Positions 49,247 through 56,970 of a DNA stretch of 64,000 nt are shown in pieces. Every line of letters begins with the position of its first letter. The first letter of the stretch is position 1. A program made the translations under genes and the position numbers. This stretch comes from Amycolatopsis sp. WAC 01376 (GTDB lineage: Bacteria; Actinomycetota; Actinomycetes; Mycobacteriales; Pseudonocardiaceae). The notes below the pieces were generated by a model that did not search any database, had not been told where the DNA came from, and saw only the letters and a list, made by a program, of their open reading frames with translations. Where the stretch lies: contig NZ_QHKL01000003.1 in the NCBI RefSeq assembly GCF_003947415.1, positions 930,001 through 994,000 on the forward strand, given 5' to 3'.

Positions 49247-51631
49247 TCAGGCGGGGGTCCAGAGGGCAGGCACGTTCGGCGGCTCCCAGCCGGGCAGGGA
49301 CCGGTGGCCCTGACGGCATACGTACGCCGCGCCGTTGTGGGTCACGCGAGCACCGGTGGCGTAGTCGGTGTTCGGCTTCCACGCGTCGGACGGCACCGTG
49401 GTGGTCGTCGTCGGGGTGGTGGTGGTCGTCCGCGTCGTCGTCGTCGGACTGGTCGTGGTGGTGGTCGTCGTACCGGTGGTCGTGGTGGGTGTGGTGGATG
49501 TCGGCGGGGCACCGCCGCCACGCGGGTGGTCCGACGCGATCGCGTACGTCGTCCCGCCGAAGGTGAACGTGAAGTTCGACGGCGACGCGATCGGCATGTA
49601 GTAGTTCAGCCGGATCTCGACCGTCGCGCCCGGCGCGATGTTCTGCCAGGTCGGCACGGTGACCGCGACGTGCTGGAAGTCTCCCTTCATCCCGCCGACG
49701 TTGGGCCCGCTGTGGCCCTTGCTCGTGACCGTCAGGCCGAAACCGGACTGGTCGGACATGCTGCCGGGCGCACTGGTGCCGTAGTCGAACTCGATTTTCG
49801 TCCCGCCGGGGATGGTGGTGGTCGAATTGTTGGTGACGCGCATCCGCGGGGTGATCGGGTAGTTCGCGTCGCCCAGCGCGAAGCCGGTCAGGTTGACGTT
49901 CGCGTTCAGCACCGACGACGGCGCGGGACGCGACGACTTGGTGTTGCCGTACGGGGCGGCGCCGCGCAGGCCGTCGTTGATCTTCGTGATCAGCGTGTCG
50001 CCCATGAAGTACTGGCCCTTGGCCTCGTCGAAGGCGTAGTCGCCCGCCAGTTCCCAGATCATGATGCCGCCGATGCCCTTGTCGGCCACGTACTTGGCCT
50101 TCGTGGCGAGCGAGGCTTCGTCCTCAGTGGACAGGAACACCTTCTTGTCGTTGTTCCACAGCCACGGTGTCACCATCGTGTTGTCGTAGTGCCTGTTGTA
50201 GCTTCCGGAGACCCGGTCCGTCGGGTCGGTCTTCGGGGTCAGCCCGTACGCCTCCAGATAGTCCGGGGTGATCTCGTTTTCGAGGTTCTTCGCGTGCCAC
50301 ATGGGGTTCGCGCCCGCGGGGACTTCGCCGCCCGCCAGGCCCAGGTCGTGCCAGAGATTGTCGATGCCGATCGCACCGTTACCGCACGGCACCGTCGAAC
50401 CGACTTGGGATCCGGTGCCCGGTGGACACTGTTTCTGGTCCGGTAGTGGCGCCTTGCCCCACAGGCCGTTCGTCCCGCCGGACACACCTTGCCAGCCGCG
50501 CGTGTAGAAGCCGACGCCGATGTTGATCCGGCCGGCTTGCATGGCGCCTCGGAAGTAGTGATAGGCCCAGTCGGTGTTGAGATAACCCTGCCCGTCGTAC
50601 TGCGGTGTCGTGTACACCTGCCAGTGCGCGAGTTCCGCGTCGTTGCCGGCGTCGTAGAGCGCCGCGTTCGGCCCGACGAACTGGTTCCACGCGCCGTGCA
50701 GGTCGTAGCTCATCATGTTGGCGTAGTCGAGATACCGCGTGACGCCGTAGACCTCCTGACCGCGCAGCAACCAGCCGGACGCGGGCACGGCGGCCGTCAG
50801 CAGATAGTGCCTGCCGTCGGCGGCGCCCGCCTTGTCGAGCTTCTCGCGCAGCGTGCGCATCAGGTTCTCGTAGCCCGCCCAGAGGGTGCCGCGGTTGGAC
50901 TGCGCGATCCAGTAGTCGTCCGGGTTTCCGGCGTAGCTCGCCGACGTCGCGTACTCGTAGTCGATGTCCGCGCCGTTGAAACCGTAGGCGCGCAGGAACT
51001 CCACGACGGAATCCGCGAAGACGTCGATACCCGCCTGAGTCTGCGTCATCTTGTAGAAGCCGCCCGAGGCGTTGCGGGTGCCGTCGGGATTGAGGAAGCC
51101 GCCGGTCTCGGCCCAGCCGCCGATCGAGATCAGCGACTTCACGGTGGGGTTCTGCTTCTTGTACTTGGTCAGCAGATTGAAATGTCCCTTGTAGGGCAAC
51201 GACGGGTCCATCTCGGCGCCAGGGACGCCCGGCCATTCCATGCCGATGGACTCGTTGGTCGCGCTCGGCGCGCCGACCGACACCTTGTTCTGCGCGTCGA
51301 CATGGGCGAACGCGTAGTTGAGGTGGGTGACCTTCGACCACGGGATGTTGTTGACCAGATAGGCCGGTGCACCGTTCTTTCCGGTGCGCCAGCTGGTGAA
51401 GTAGCCGATCACGCGGCGGGAATGCCCTTCTCCCAGGGATTCGCGGCCCGCGGTGTCGTAGACGGTGCAGTAGGGGGTGTCGACGCCGGGTGTCCGGTAC
51501 AGCCCGTCGGGACGACAGTCCTCGTGACCTGCCGCGCTCGACGTGGACGGGGTGATGACGACGATCATGAGTCCGGCCAGCGTGATGAGCGACGCCAGCA
51601 GGGGGAGTAGTTTCCTGATTCTCCTTGGCAC
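49247..51631 (-). CDS. Secreted multidomain chitinase (GH18)
   Basis: A 794-residue exported chitinase. Signal peptide (PRRIRKLLPLLASLITLAGL) with cleavage near SSAAG; GH18 barrel from about residue 75 with SLISIGGWAETGGF and the catalytic motif NGADIDYEY, where Glu226 is the proton donor; a type-2-like carbohydrate-binding domain (about 570-700); a Thr/Pro linker; and a C-terminal chitin-binding domain of the CBM5/12 type (AWKPNTDYATGARVTHNGAA). The first Asp of the GH18 DxxDxDxE motif is Asn219, an unusual but tolerated change. A possible DasR site lies 72 bases upstream of the ATG. It should degrade chitin outside the cell. Confidence 0.93.
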   Translation of the reverse strand: MPRRIRKLLPLLASLITLAGLMIVVITPSTSSAAGHEDCRPDGLYRTPGVDTPYCTVYDTAGRESLGEGHSRRVIGYFTSWRTGKNGAPAYLVNNIPWSKVTHLNYAFAHVDAQNKVSVGAPSATNESIGMEWPGVPGAEMDPSLPYKGHFNLLTKYKKQNPTVKSLISIGGWAETGGFLNPDGTRNASGGFYKMTQTQAGIDVFADSVVEFLRAYGFNGADIDYEYATSASYAGNPDDYWIAQSNRGTLWAGYENLMRTLREKLDKAGAADGRHYLLTAAVPASGWLLRGQEVYGVTRYLDYANMMSYDLHGAWNQFVGPNAALYDAGNDAELAHWQVYTTPQYDGQGYLNTDWAYHYFRGAMQAGRINIGVGFYTRGWQGVSGGTNGLWGKAPLPDQKQCPPGTGSQVGSTVPCGNGAIGIDNLWHDLGLAGGEVPAGANPMWHAKNLENEITPDYLEAYGLTPKTDPTDRVSGSYNRHYDNTMVTPWLWNNDKKVFLSTEDEASLATKAKYVADKGIGGIMIWELAGDYAFDEAKGQYFMGDTLITKINDGLRGAAPYGNTKSSRPAPSSVLNANVNLTGFALGDANYPITPRMRVTNNSTTTIPGGTKIEFDYGTSAPGSMSDQSGFGLTVTSKGHSGPNVGGMKGDFQHVAVTVPTWQNIAPGATVEIRLNYYMPIASPSNFTFTFGGTTYAIASDHPRGGGAPPTSTTPTTTTGTTTTTTTSPTTTTRTTTTTPTTTTTVPSDAWKPNTDYATGARVTHNGAAYVCRQGHRSLPGWEPPNVPALWTPA

Positions 51632-51702
51632 GCCGAACCTCCGACAGTGGAAGATGGCCCTCGGTCACAGCAGCTTGGGCCGCTGACCTGGCGCGCGTCA
51701 AT

Positions 51703-51714
51703 AGGTGTAGACCA
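51703..51714 (-). promoter_or_regulatory. Possible DasR (dre) operator of the chitinase
   Basis: Minus strand TGGTCTACACCT, close to the dre core TGGTCTAGACCA and to the 12-base repeats of Streptomyces chitinase promoters. A 16-base window matches the dre consensus at about 12 positions. Confidence 0.45.
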
Positions 51715-51809
51715 ATTTCCATCCTGTGCCGTACGGCGGAGCGTACCTGTGGTCCGTCAGGTCCGGCTTTGCCGGGGGTGGCCATACCCTCGACCACATC
51801 CGGTGCGTG

Positions 51810-52505
51810 TTATGCCGCCATTTCCCGCACCACGAACGAAAACTCGTTCCCGTCGGGATCCGTCATCGCCATCTGACCGCGCTCGCCGGTGCCGAGCGGG
51901 GTCGCGCCGAGCGCGACGAGCCGCTCGACTTCCGAAACAGGGCCGTGCACAACGAAATGGAGCCGGTTCGGCCCGGTTTTCGGGGTGAACGGCGGGCCGC
52001 CCCAGGTGATCTTCGGGCCGCCGTGCGGTGACCGGATCGCGGTCTCCTGGTCCTGGTCCCAGACCAGCGGCCAGTCGAGCGCCTTGCTCCAGAAATAGCC
52101 GACTTCCTGCGAACCGTCGCTCGCCACCGCGCCGACGAAACCGCATTCGGCGAGGAAATCGTTGCCCGGCTCGATGACGCAGAACTCGTTGCCCTCGGGG
52201 TCGGCGAGCACCACGTGTTCTTCCTCGGGAAGCTGGCCGATGTCGAGATGCCTGCCGCCGAGTTCGAGCGCCTTCGCGACCGTCCGCCGCTGGTCATCGA
52301 GGGACTTGCTCGTCAGGTCGAAATGCATCTGGTTCTGGCGGGTTTTCGGTTCTTCCGTCGGCGCGAAACCGAGTCGGAAGCCGGTGTCGTCGTTCGGGAC
52401 CAGGGTGTCGCCGTCGGTTTCCCAGCCGAGGAGGCCCGTCCAGAAACGGGCGAGACGCCGCGGGTCGTGCGCGGCGAAACAGAGCGTGTGCAAGGTGACG
52501 GTCAT
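51810..52505 (-). CDS. VOC-family (glyoxalase-like) protein with two domains
   Basis: A 231-residue protein with two vicinal-oxygen-chelate domains. Each ends in the same phrase: VVLADPEGNEFCVIEPG (about residue 110) and MAMTDPDGNEFSFVVRE at the C-terminus. Metal-ligand-like positions are kept in NQMHFDLT and NRLHFVV. Many such proteins are putative glyoxalases or resistance-like binders; the substrate cannot be named. The start is the ATG at 52505 (MTVTLHTLCF). It is upstream of the chitinase on the same strand with a 178-base gap. Confidence 0.85.
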   Translation of the reverse strand: MTVTLHTLCFAAHDPRRLARFWTGLLGWETDGDTLVPNDDTGFRLGFAPTEEPKTRQNQMHFDLTSKSLDDQRRTVAKALELGGRHLDIGQLPEEEHVVLADPEGNEFCVIEPGNDFLAECGFVGAVASDGSQEVGYFWSKALDWPLVWDQDQETAIRSPHGGPKITWGGPPFTPKTGPNRLHFVVHGPVSEVERLVALGATPLGTGERGQMAMTDPDGNEFSFVVREMAA

Positions 52506-52656
52506 AAGCGACGCTAGAAACGACGGCGACCCGCACGCAACCGAATAAGCGCGTTCCCCCATGGAGTGGACCCGCTTCCATCCGGCGGGGGACGCCGCGG
52601 ACCGGGACGGCTGTGATCGTTGAACCGATCAAGCGAGCGGACCCCGAGGAGTACGT

Positions 52657-53247
52657 ATGACCGTCCACCAAGCCACCGCGACCGGGCGACTGCGCGCCGC
52701 GTGGACCAGAGCACACGCCCCGGTGCCCGGGGTCCCCCGGTGGGCCAAGGTCGCCGCCTACGCCATCCCTTTCGTCGTGCTCCCCTCCGGCCTGTGGCGG
52801 ATCATGACCGTCGTCTTCCACATCGGCGACGACGCCACGCACGGTGCGGGCCAGCTCCCGTCGTGGTTGCCGGGGCCGGTGTACGTCATCGCGTTGTCCG
52901 TTGTCTCCGAGTTGATCGCCTTCACCGCGGTCGGGCTGATCGCCGAGTGGGGGGAGGTCCTCCCGCGCTGGATTCCGCTGCTGGGCGGCCGCAAAATACC
53001 GCCCCTCGCCGCCGTCGTGCCCGCCGCTCTCGGCGCCACGATCCTGACCGTGCTGTGGACGACCGCCTACGCCACCTCACTGGCCGGGCTCACCCTCCAA
53101 GGCGATCCCCTGCCGGACGACTTCCCCACGGAGTCATTGCACGGCTGGCAACTCGCCTTCTTCGAACTCACCTACGCCCCGCTCCTGCTCTGGGGACCGC
53201 TGCTGGCGGCAGTCTGCTTCGCGTACTGGCGGCGGCGCCGGCAGTAG
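52657..53247 (+). CDS. Hypothetical four-helix membrane protein
   Basis: A 196-residue protein I do not recognise. Four hydrophobic helices are seen: around VAAYAIPFVVLPSGLW, VYVIALSVVSELIAFTAVGL, AAVVPAALGATILTVLW and LLLWGPLLAAVCFAYW; the C-terminus is RRRRQ. Loop sequences contain several Asp and His (FHIGDDATHGAG). CGAGGAG lies about 7 bases before the ATG. It is divergent from the VOC gene and convergent with phospholipase C. Confidence 0.75.
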   Translation: MTVHQATATGRLRAAWTRAHAPVPGVPRWAKVAAYAIPFVVLPSGLWRIMTVVFHIGDDATHGAGQLPSWLPGPVYVIALSVVSELIAFTAVGLIAEWGEVLPRWIPLLGGRKIPPLAAVVPAALGATILTVLWTTAYATSLAGLTLQGDPLPDDFPTESLHGWQLAFFELTYAPLLLWGPLLAAVCFAYWRRRRQ

Positions 53248-53278
53248 TAAGTACATGAAGGCCCCCTTCCTGTACCTA

Positions 53279-53713
53279 GTGTCCTGCACCGGAAGTTCGC
53301 GCCGTAAATCCGTATCGATATCCGGCCGTTTCGCGCCTAGTCCAGGGGTCATGGGCTCTTGACCGTCCACAAGGGACGCCGGGCAGGCAATAGTGTCCAT
53401 TTTGGGTACTTTGCGCGGGGGTCGTGAGTGGCAATGAGCGTTCTAACGCTCATTGCCACTCACGACCCCCGCTGAAAACCGCACATTTATCCACAAGCCG
53501 GACATATCGCCGCCCGGAAGTGTCCCTTATGGACACTCAAGACGGGCCGGCTCCTGTGGTCGGTCCGGAACCTCACCATGAAGGCATCCTGGCTACCTTG
53601 AAGTCAGCGAAATGCTCACGGCCTCAGCCGGCAGCATCTTCACCGCACAAAACAAGAAACAAGAGCCTTCGGCACCACACCGAATCACCACACGAACTTC
53701 CAACTCGGGACAC
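53279..53713. mobile_element. MITE-like insertion with inverted ends, flanked by TA
   Basis: The ends CCTAGTGTCC (53275-53284) and GGACACTAGG (53708-53717) are inverted repeats that continue imperfectly inward (GGAAGTTCG on both sides). TA within CTAG flanks each end, as with IS630/Tc1-type elements. No transposase is inside. The insertion splits a palindrome like the one at 36366-36424: GTACATGAAGGCCCCCTTCC remains on the left (53251-53270) and GGCGCAAGGAAGGAGGCC on the right (from 53716). The region 53248-53745 holds no gene. Confidence 0.6.
53415..53472. repeat. Perfect 28-bp-arm palindrome inside the MITE-like element
   Basis: Arms 53415-53442 and 53445-53472 with a 2-base centre; starts GCGGGGGTCGTGAGTGG. 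Imperfect symmetry extends outward to about 53345-53545 (GTCCCTTGTGGAC-like phrases on both sides). Confidence 0.9.
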
Positions 53714-53745
53714 TAGGCGCAAGGAAGGAGGCCTTCACGGAACGA

Positions 53746-55824
53746 TCAGCAGGAGACGCCGGTCCGCCCGTTCTCCACCCGCGCGGTCAGCGTCCGCAGG
53801 AACGACGGATCCCCGTCCGCGGTGACCTTCACGTCGTACCAGCCACCCGAAACCGGCCAGTCCACGGTGACCGAACGCCCCGCTCCGACTCGCACGACGC
53901 GCGTGAGCCGCGAGGACGAAAGCCGCAGCGTCAGCGCCGAAGTGCCCGAGTTGGACAGCTTGAACTCGACACCCGAACGCCACGTCAGGAAGCGCGTCCG
54001 GACATCGACACCCGCGGCGGCCCCGCGACGGTTCCCGCGCAGTTCCCACCACGACCGGTTCGGTCCCTGGACGACCACGCGGTACTCGTCACCGGCCAGC
54101 CGCACGAGTTCCGGCGCCTCGCCGCGGACGTCGCGGTGCGCGGGCTCGGCGAATTCGCCCTGGTACGGGTACAGCGCGAAATGCGCGGACGACGAGCCGC
54201 TGTTGGCCAGCGAAAGCGCCAGGTTCCCCGACTTGTCCACCGCGCCGGACACCGACACCTGGTACGGCAGCGGACGGGACGGCCGGTTGCCGGGCTCGGC
54301 CACGGGCAGGCTCTGCTCCGCGGGGGCGGACGGCCGCCAGCGGCTGATCGGCGCGGGAACGGGACCGGGCCGGTTCACCCGAGGTTGCCGCCCGGCGTGC
54401 GAGAAGTCGAAGGCGCCCGTGAGGTCGCCCGCGACGGTCCGCCGCCACTTGCTGATGTTCGGCTCGCCGATCCCGGTCCAGCGCTCGAGGAACCGCAGCA
54501 CCGAGGTGTGGTCGTACACGGTGGAGTCGACGTTGCCGCCGATCGACCACGGCGAGACGACCGTCATCGGCACGCGCGGCCCGAAGCCGAGCGGCTGGCC
54601 GTTGAAATGGTCCGCGTCGTCGGCCGCGTTCCCCGGCGGCATCGGCGGCGGGACGTGGTCGAAATAGCCGTCGTTCTCGTCGAAGTTGATCAGCAGCACC
54701 GTCTTCGACCACGTCTCGCGGTCGGACGCCAGTGCGTCGAGCACACGGTAGATCAGGTTCGCGCTGCCGACCGGAGTGGACGCGCCGGGGTGCTCGGAGT
54801 CCTTCGCGGACGGCACCAGCCAGCTGACCGCGGGCAGCCGCCGCGCCTGGATGTCCGCCTTCAATCGAGTGACCAGCGTCTCCGGCTCGCTGCGGTACAT
54901 GGCCTTTTTGAACAGGTTCCGCTCGGCGGGCGTCAGCTTCGCGACCCCGGCGTCGAACTGCGCCAGCAGTTTCGCGCGCTCTTCGGGGGTCTTCTTCGGC
55001 AGCGCGTCGTAGAACTCCTCGGTGGTGCGGAACTTCCCCTCGACCGAAGCGAGGATCTTCGTGCCGACCTTCTTGAACGGCAAGAAGTACTCGACGGCGT
55101 TGTCGGTGAAGTTGTCCCACTCCTGGTAGATCTGCCACGGCACTCCGGCGGCCTCGATGCGCTCCGGGTACGTCGTCCAGTCGTAACCCTTGTGGTCGTA
55201 GGAGTACGCCGCGTTCGTCACCGCGCGGTTGGTCGTGCTGCCCGGTTCGAAACCCGTGGTCCCGGTCCAGAGGAAGTTCCGGTTCGGGTTGGTCGAGCCG
55301 AAGATCGAGCAGTGATAGGCGTCGCAGATGGTGAACGTGTCCGCGAGTTCGTACTGCAGCGCGATGTCACGGCGCTCGTAGTAGGTCATGGTGGCGGGCG
55401 TCTTCGCCGCGATCCAGCCGTTGTTCCAGCCGCGCGCCCACGCCTTGCCGCTGCCGTTCCAGCTGTGGTCGAGGTCGCCGAGGTACTGGATGTCGTCCGC
55501 TTTCCGCCCGGCGAGTTCGGCCGCCTTGCGCACCGAGAAGGGCAGCACCGTCCCGCCGGCGGGATTCGGCTGCTCGAACACCGATTTCCCCGACGGCAGT
55601 TCGAGCGGGTGGGCGTCGGAGAAGCCCCGGACGCCGCGCAGGCTGCCGTAGTAGTGGTCGAACGACCGGTTCTCCTGCATCAGCACGATCACGTGCTCGA
55701 TGGCGTCGAGTCCGCCGCGCCGCATGGGTTCGGCCATGGCGGCGTGCACGGACGGCGGGAGAAGGGTGGTGGCGGCCGCGGCGCCGGTGGCGCCCAGCAA
55801 CGTGCGGCGTGACAGTTCAGGCAT
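53746..55824 (-). CDS. Tat-exported phosphocholine-specific phospholipase C
   Basis: A 692-residue enzyme of the acid-phosphatase-fold phospholipase C family (PlcH/PlcN and mycobacterial Plc type), releasing phosphocholine or similar head groups from phospholipids outside the cell. Twin-arginine signal: LSRRTLLGATGAAAATTLLP. Core motifs: IEHVIVLMQENRSFDHYYGS, SIFGSTNPNRNFLWTG, and LLINFDENDGYFDHVPPP, which supply metal ligands. Two C-terminal DUF756-type domains (about 515-690) follow. The ATG at 55824 is chosen because it puts the Tat motif near the N-terminus; in-frame ATGs upstream are less likely. Confidence 0.9.
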   Translation of the reverse strand: MPELSRRTLLGATGAAAATTLLPPSVHAAMAEPMRRGGLDAIEHVIVLMQENRSFDHYYGSLRGVRGFSDAHPLELPSGKSVFEQPNPAGGTVLPFSVRKAAELAGRKADDIQYLGDLDHSWNGSGKAWARGWNNGWIAAKTPATMTYYERRDIALQYELADTFTICDAYHCSIFGSTNPNRNFLWTGTTGFEPGSTTNRAVTNAAYSYDHKGYDWTTYPERIEAAGVPWQIYQEWDNFTDNAVEYFLPFKKVGTKILASVEGKFRTTEEFYDALPKKTPEERAKLLAQFDAGVAKLTPAERNLFKKAMYRSEPETLVTRLKADIQARRLPAVSWLVPSAKDSEHPGASTPVGSANLIYRVLDALASDRETWSKTVLLINFDENDGYFDHVPPPMPPGNAADDADHFNGQPLGFGPRVPMTVVSPWSIGGNVDSTVYDHTSVLRFLERWTGIGEPNISKWRRTVAGDLTGAFDFSHAGRQPRVNRPGPVPAPISRWRPSAPAEQSLPVAEPGNRPSRPLPYQVSVSGAVDKSGNLALSLANSGSSSAHFALYPYQGEFAEPAHRDVRGEAPELVRLAGDEYRVVVQGPNRSWWELRGNRRGAAAGVDVRTRFLTWRSGVEFKLSNSGTSALTLRLSSSRLTRVVRVGAGRSVTVDWPVSGGWYDVKVTADGDPSFLRTLTARVENGRTGVSC

Positions 55825-55901
55825 GCCGGAACCTTGACCCAGTAACATGAACGTCACAAGAACCGGTCGACTCGGAGTCGGCAGCCGGAGTGGTCCGCCC
55901 G

Positions 55902-55907
55902 TACGAT
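55902..55907 (+). promoter_or_regulatory. Leaderless-type -10 box of the Pro/Thr-rich membrane protein gene
   Basis: TACGAT, then CCCTGG, then the ATG at 55914. This favours that ATG over the in-frame GTG at 55890. Confidence 0.5.
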
Positions 55908-55913
55908 CCCTGG

Positions 55914-56441
55914 ATGGCCGTGATTCCCGAGCATCACGACGAAAACGGCGGTGGGGGAGAACCCGCGAAGCCGGTGTCCGCCGAACCCGGTGGCCGTCGC
56001 GGCGTCTTGATCCGCCGGATCGCGATCAGTGCCGGAGCCGCCGCCGGTTACGGAGTCCTCCTTCTCGTCGCGCTCTCCGGCGTGCCGGACCTGCCCACCG
56101 CGCTGGGCCCGAGGCCGGTACCCAGGCCGCAGGCGACGTCCCAGCCTCCCGCGACAACGCCGCCTACGACACCGCCGCCCACGACAACGACGGACGGGCC
56201 AACGCCGAGCGGGCCTCGAACGGCTTCGCCGCCGGAATCGTGGGGAGCGCCCGAGCCGGTTCTCGAAACAATGCCCACGAGCGCCAGGCCTGCTCCGGTC
56301 CGGACCACGACCGTGTCCGGCCCGCCGGACGCACGGGCCCCCTCCACCACTTCGCCGGCGGACAGCGAGCGCCGCAACAGCCGCGCGCCCGATGACCCGC
56401 CCGGGCACGCGAGGACCACGCCGCCCAAGAGCGGGCGCTGA
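55914..56441 (+). CDS. Hypothetical membrane-anchored Pro/Thr-rich protein
   Basis: A 175-residue protein with a short cytosolic head, one membrane helix (AISAGAAAGYGVLLLVALSG, about residues 40-60) and a long outer tail rich in Pro, Thr and Ser (ATTPPTTPPPTTTTDGPTPS). No domain is recognisable; such tails often span the cell wall. It starts 89 bases from the divergent phospholipase C gene. Confidence 0.65.
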   Translation: MAVIPEHHDENGGGGEPAKPVSAEPGGRRGVLIRRIAISAGAAAGYGVLLLVALSGVPDLPTALGPRPVPRPQATSQPPATTPPTTPPPTTTTDGPTPSGPRTASPPESWGAPEPVLETMPTSARPAPVRTTTVSGPPDARAPSTTSPADSERRNSRAPDDPPGHARTTPPKSGR

Positions 56442-56571
56442 CGTCCGGTTCTCCCCGGTTCGTCGTGAGGTCACTGCGCTGAGTGACCGTCCGGCGGGGT
56501 GACACCGCCGAACGGCTGGCGGGGCGGTAACCTCACGGGCACCAAAGACCGCAGACCCTTGAGGAGGGCCC

Positions 56572-56970
56572 GTGTCGGCAGGGCAGATCGCCGCGCTGAT
56601 CGCCGCAGGAGCATTCGTCGTACTCGTCGTGCTTCTGGCGATCGTGCTGTTCAAGCTCGGCCGGACCCTGGACGAGGCCACGATCGCCATCCGCAAGGCG
56701 CACGAGAACACCGACCCGTTGCTGATCGGCGCGAACGAGACGATCACGCACGTCAACACGCAGCTGGAGCGGGTCGACGGCATCACCGCGAACGCGCAGG
56801 CCGTCTCCGGCAACGTGTCCGCGCTGTCGTCGGTGTTCACCGCGACGCTCGGCGGACCGCTGGTGAAGACGGCCGCCTTGTCCTACGGCCTCAGCAAGGC
56901 CATCAAGGCCCGCCGCAAGAAAGCGGAAGCGAAGGCGGCCCGCCCGGCGAAGAAGCGGGGCCGCAAATGA
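56572..56970 (+). CDS. DUF948 family membrane protein
   Basis: A 132-residue protein with an N-terminal membrane helix (AALIAAGAFVVLVVLLAIVL) and a helical region with spaced Asn and Thr (NETITHVNTQLERVDGITAN), ending in a strongly basic tail (KKAEAKAARPAKKRGRK). This is the DUF948 layout, usually found just before alaS in actinobacteria. The GTG at 56572 follows GAGGAGGG. It overlaps the next gene by 4 bases. Function unknown. Confidence 0.85.
   Translation: MSAGQIAALIAAGAFVVLVVLLAIVLFKLGRTLDEATIAIRKAHENTDPLLIGANETITHVNTQLERVDGITANAQAVSGNVSALSSVFTATLGGPLVKTAALSYGLSKAIKARRKKAEAKAARPAKKRGRK

Noticed and set aside
49385..49510. Microsatellite-like ACC/GTC-rich repeat
   Set aside because: It encodes the Thr/Pro linker of the chitinase between its binding domains, a normal feature of such enzymes.
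53424..53825. Small open frames in the 53.3-53.7 kb gap
   Set aside because: They run through the palindrome and across the end of phospholipase C, and have no ribosome-binding site or recognisable sequence.
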